9,341 nt of DNA from a bacterium. GTDB lineage: Bacteria; Actinomycetota; Acidimicrobiia; UBA5794; ZC4RG35. The notes beneath the pieces are model-generated. The model was not told the origin of the DNA and did no database searches. It saw only the letters and a list, made by a program, of their open reading frames with translations. The position numbers and the translations under genes are program-made. This document shows, one piece after another, positions 6,484 through 9,341 of this stretch (position 1 is the first letter of the stretch; each line of letters begins with the position of its first letter). Location of the stretch: assembly GCA_028819835.1 (NCBI GenBank), contig JAPPKR010000267.1, forward strand, positions 1 through 9,341. The letters are read 5' to 3'.

Positions 6484-7560
6484 ATGTCAACTGGAAATAC
6501 GGGGCTCGAGACCGCCCCATTGCCTTCCCCCTTTCCTGAGGGTTGGTACTTCGTAGCACGCCGGAAGGATGTGCTGAAAGCCAAGCTCATCGCGAAGACC
6601 TGGATGGGGGAGAACATCGTGGTCTGGTCCGACGAGGACGGGCAGGTGTGCGTAGCCGAGGCCGTGTGCCCGCACCTCGGCTCCGACCTGACTCCCTCAG
6701 GGGGAGGCCGCGTCTGCGATGGCCGTCTCGTGTGTCCGTTCCATGGCTTCGAGTTCGACACAACCGGAGAGTGCGTCGCAACTCCCTACGCCAACCCACC
6801 CAGGTTCACCAGCTTGCGGGTCTTCGAGACGCGCCAGGTCGCCGACATGATCTTCGCCTGGTGGGGGATCGACGGACGGGAACCGCCGTGGCGTCTGCCC
6901 TCCGAGTTGCCGGACCAGGCCGGGTGGAGCGATCTCATAATCACCACCTTGCGGTTCCCCGGCCACCCCCAGGAGACGACCGAGAACTCCGTGGACTTGG
7001 GCCACCTGCGGTATGTCCATGGCTACGACAGTGTGAAACGCGCCGAGAAAGTGATTATTGAAGGCCCCCGCCTTGAGAGCGACTTCGATTTCAGAAGAAC
7101 GCAAACGATAGGTGGGGTTGCAAAGTTCACCACAGACGTCTCGGCCAGGACGCGCATTTATGGCTTGGGGTACTCCTACGTGAGAATCCGGGAACACTCC
7201 ATCGGCATGGATTTGCGCCTCTGGGTACTGGCGACACCCGTGGACGGAACGCTCATCGACCTGTCGCTGGCCTCCCAGGTCAAAGAGATTCGCCGACCGA
7301 AGCGCTGGATTGCGGGGATGGGTTTTCTCCCGGTGGGGCTCCGGGCGCCCCTCATGAACCGATTCATGTCCACCTTCCAACGGCATGACGTTCTACAGGA
7401 CCTGGTCATCTGGGAGAAGAAGCGGTTCATACCCCGCCCGCGCCTCTGTCGTTCCGACGGGGAGATCATGCGCTACCGACGGTATTGCACCCAGTTCTAC
7501 CCCGAACCGGGTGACTCGCCCAGTCCGGTCAGTATCAAAGCAGGAGGTTCGGTGGGATGA
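6484..7560 (+). CDS. Rieske non-heme iron oxygenase, KshA-like
   Basis: The 358-residue protein is a Rieske-type oxygenase terminal component. The [2Fe-2S] site is complete: Cys62-Pro-His64 and Cys84-Pro-Phe-His87. The mononuclear iron site is also complete: ENSVDLGHLRYVH, with His174 and His179 as ligands and Asp171 as the bridging acid, and a later acid ligand, probably Asp306 (or Asp302), before VIWEKK. The C-terminal pattern ending in QFYPE resembles the end of 3-ketosteroid 9-alpha-hydroxylase (KshA) and cholesterol 7-desaturase-like enzymes, so a steroid or other large hydrophobic substrate is likely. Such enzymes oxidise C-H bonds using O2 and electrons from a reductase; no reductase or ferredoxin gene is in the window. 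ATG 6484 follows GAGAGGAG (6465-6472), and an in-frame TGA at 6478 rules out an earlier start. The stop overlaps the next small ORF as ATGA. Calling it kshA itself would be too specific. Confidence 0.9.
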   Translation: MSTGNTGLETAPLPSPFPEGWYFVARRKDVLKAKLIAKTWMGENIVVWSDEDGQVCVAEAVCPHLGSDLTPSGGGRVCDGRLVCPFHGFEFDTTGECVATPYANPPRFTSLRVFETRQVADMIFAWWGIDGREPPWRLPSELPDQAGWSDLIITTLRFPGHPQETTENSVDLGHLRYVHGYDSVKRAEKVIIEGPRLESDFDFRRTQTIGGVAKFTTDVSARTRIYGLGYSYVRIREHSIGMDLRLWVLATPVDGTLIDLSLASQVKEIRRPKRWIAGMGFLPVGLRAPLMNRFMSTFQRHDVLQDLVIWEKKRFIPRPRLCRSDGEIMRYRRYCTQFYPEPGDSPSPVSIKAGGSVG

Positions 7561-7622
7561 GCGTTGGAGCCGGCTACAAACCGCGGCGCTTCCCGGCCGG
7601 TCCCGAATGGAAGGACACGTAA
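7557..7622 (+). CDS. 21-residue small ORF overlapping both neighbours
   Basis: ATG 7557 overlaps the Rieske stop as ATGA (7557-7560), and its TAA (7620-7622) overlaps the next start as TAATG (7620-7624). AGGAGG at 7542-7547 lies 9 bases before the ATG, so initiation looks efficient. The peptide begins MSVGAGYKPRRFPAG and ends PEWKDT; it is basic, soluble and has no membrane helix or signal. I recognise no family. It may be a leader that couples translation of the transporter to the oxygenase, or a small functional protein. Twin stop/start overlaps plus a good ribosome site argue against chance, but a 21-codon frame is too short to prove from one sequence. Confidence 0.5.
   Translation: MSVGAGYKPRRFPAGPEWKDT
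7609..7615 (+). promoter_or_regulatory. Ribosome binding site GGAAGGA for the second RND transporter
   Basis: GGAAGGA lies 6 bases before ATG 7622 and inside the small upstream ORF. It decides the start: another in-frame ATG at 7607 sits immediately before this site and could not use it. Confidence 0.6.
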
Positions 7623-9341
7623 TGAGCAACCTACTCGATCGGCTGCGCAGGCTGGTGACTGGTTACCCATGGATCACCATAATTGTCCTGCTCATCATCA
7701 CAGTGGCACTGGGCGCAGGGTCGACGTACCGGGCGGAGCCGCCGGAGACCGCCGAGACCCTTCCCCAGGGGAGCGATGTCGCCAAGGCCTTGGCCGAGAT
7801 CGAAGAACTCTTTGGAGACGCCGAGGCCCACGTCGCCACGCTCATCTTCCGTGGAGATGCGCTTACGCCCGAGGGACTCTCACAGATGGACAGCCTGATC
7901 GGTGAGGTCGTGGCCGATCCGAGCGTGGGAGACATGCTGGCGCATCCCGATCCCGTGTTCGCGCCCTCCTTCCTGGTCAGAGCCGTGCTCGGAGTGGACG
8001 GCTTCGAGTCGGTGACGCAGGCCGAAATCGATTCCGTCCGCAACGTCCCCGGGATCGGGGAAGCACTTGAGGCTACGACCGGAGTCGACACGGACGGGAC
8101 GCACATAGCCATAGCCAATATCAACCTGCAGGACACCAACGACGACCGCATCTACGCTGCTTCGCGGGCGGTCCACGAGCTTGCGCTGGCAGATGAGGGT
8201 CCGTTGCAGGTGAGCAGCATCTCGCCCGTGGTGATTGAAGACGAGTACAAGAGGGCCACGGAGGAAGGGATGGCGCCGTTGGTGGGGATGGCCTTTCTTT
8301 TGATCGCGGCGCTGATTCTGGTCTTCATGCGCTCAGTCTCGGATCTTCTCCTCACCCTGGGAGGACTGTTCCTATCCATCATCTGGATCGTCGGAACAGA
8401 AGGATGGCTCGGTCCCAACGCGTTGGGTGTGGTAGGCCCCCCCAATTCCCTCACCACCATGGTGCCGATCATCCTGATCGGTCTCACGGTGGACTACGCG
8501 ATCCAAATCGTCTCGCACTACCGCGAGCAACGTGTCGCCGGCGAGAAGGTAACCGGGGCCGTCCAGGTGGGACTGAGACACGTCACCATGCCGCTCACTC
8601 TTGCCGCGGTCACCACCATCGTGAGCCTGTTGGTGAACTTGTTCTCCCCGATCGGGATAGTCAACGACTTCGGCGTCATAGCAGGGTTGGGCGTGGCGAT
8701 GAGCCTGACCGTGATGCTGACCCTGATTCCGGCCGGTCGGACGATCATCGACAGACGGAAGGAAGCACGGGGCAAGCTCAAGGCGCCAAGGCCGATCTCG
8801 AATGCCCTGCCAGGCGTCAGGCCTCTGGCGGAGTTGCTGGGAAGAAAGGTCACCCGCCGGCCCACACCCTACGTCGTGGGGGTGCTGGCGGTGACGGTGG
8901 CGCTCGGATTCGCGGCGACCGACCTCGAGTCGGAGTTCAACATCCGCGACATCCTTCCGAGAGGCGGGGGATTGCTGGAGGACCTGAACACCCTAGATGC
9001 GACCATCGGCGGCTCGACGGAGATGTACAGCGTGCTTGTGAAAGCCGAGGCCACCGAGACCCGCACGCTTCTCAACCTGCACGATCTCACGAACGCCTTC
9101 GAGGACGAGAGGCTTCGCCCGGAGGCCGCGGCAGGGCCGATCATCGCGTCGTACAACTTGCTGGTAAGCGACTGGACCACCGACAGCGGAGAGCCGGGCG
9201 ACAAGTACGACCCCGAACTGGCCGCGTTGCTCCAGGAAGCCTCTGCCGGAATCGAACTGGACGCACAGAAGATGCAGGAATTGCTTGACAGGATCGAGGC
9301 GATAGATCCCGGATTGGGACGCCTCCTGGTCAACGATCCGG
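7622..9341 (+). CDS. RND/MMPL-family exporter (HAE3-like), 3' end outside the window
   Basis: The frame stays open to the window edge for 573 complete codons. The visible part covers helix 1 (about 18-34), a first outer domain (35-215), helices 2-6 (about 216-372) and helix 7 (415-433), then the start of the second outer domain. TM4 carries the RND/sterol-sensing signature GLTVDYAIQIVSHYREQ with proton-relay Asp291-Tyr292. The first outer loop (LPQGSDVAKALAEIEELFG) resembles COG1033-type predicted exporters rather than the leftward MMPL protein, so the two are different subfamilies and not a recent duplication. ATG 7622 is backed by GGAAGGA. The gene overlaps the 21-codon ORF, which overlaps the Rieske gene, so all three should be translated together. 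Export of a hydrophobic compound linked to the Rieske enzyme is the likely role, inferred from context. The second half, about 200 residues or more, is not visible. Confidence 0.9.
   Translation, partial: MSNLLDRLRRLVTGYPWITIIVLLIITVALGAGSTYRAEPPETAETLPQGSDVAKALAEIEELFGDAEAHVATLIFRGDALTPEGLSQMDSLIGEVVADPSVGDMLAHPDPVFAPSFLVRAVLGVDGFESVTQAEIDSVRNVPGIGEALEATTGVDTDGTHIAIANINLQDTNDDRIYAASRAVHELALADEGPLQVSSISPVVIEDEYKRATEEGMAPLVGMAFLLIAALILVFMRSVSDLLLTLGGLFLSIIWIVGTEGWLGPNALGVVGPPNSLTTMVPIILIGLTVDYAIQIVSHYREQRVAGEKVTGAVQVGLRHVTMPLTLAAVTTIVSLLVNLFSPIGIVNDFGVIAGLGVAMSLTVMLTLIPAGRTIIDRRKEARGKLKAPRPISNALPGVRPLAELLGRKVTRRPTPYVVGVLAVTVALGFAATDLESEFNIRDILPRGGGLLEDLNTLDATIGGSTEMYSVLVKAEATETRTLLNLHDLTNAFEDERLRPEAAAGPIIASYNLLVSDWTTDSGEPGDKYDPELAALLQEASAGIELDAQKMQELLDRIEAIDPGLGRLLVNDP

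Noticed and set aside
8404..9288. Plus-strand open frame of 294 codons
   Set aside because: It lies in another frame of the second RND exporter, whose open frame, helices and TM4 motif are unambiguous.
1457..9341. Recent duplication giving the two MMPL genes
   Set aside because: The proteins differ in N-terminal loop, helix spacing and signature residues beyond Asp-Tyr; they appear to be separate subfamilies.

Overview
The window is GC-rich DNA with long shadow frames opposite most genes, GTG starts and strong GGAGG-type ribosome binding sites. MMPL/RND lipid exporters, a DUF2236 oxygenase and a KshA-like Rieske oxygenase all point to a high-GC actinobacterium. An environmental lineage such as Acidimicrobiia is plausible, but the placement is an inference. 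I see no rRNA, tRNA, CRISPR array, insertion sequence, integrase or phage gene.

Layout. Two transcription units diverge from the gap at 4888-4995. Leftward (minus strand) come a type I periplasmic-binding-fold protein that lacks a signal peptide (4887-3841), a complete 12-helix MMPL-family transporter (3655-1457) and a DUF2236/MpaB-type oxygenase (1416-247). Beyond the oxygenase, a further minus-strand frame looks coding but has no usual start (310-41). Rightward (plus strand) come a single-HKD phospholipase D-like protein with a C-terminal membrane anchor (4996-5667), a GNAT acetyltransferase whose conserved N-terminus begins upstream of any ATG/GTG/TTG (about 5746-6258), a 225-bp gap with palindromes, a Rieske non-heme iron oxygenase (6484-7560), a 21-codon open frame that overlaps both neighbours (7557-7622), and a second RND/MMPL exporter cut off by the window edge (7622 onward).

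How the genes may work together. Each arm pairs a putative oxygenase (predicted heme-type DUF2236 on the left, Rieske iron on the right) with an exporter of the family that moves lipids and other hydrophobic molecules across the actinobacterial membrane. The simplest reading is two modify-and-export modules for hydrophobic compounds such as steroids, isoprenoids or lipids, separated by the PLD and GNAT genes. Substrates and any link between the arms cannot be read from sequence. The least ordinary features are the doubly overlapping 21-codon ORF, the GNAT start problem and the tail-anchored PLD protein.
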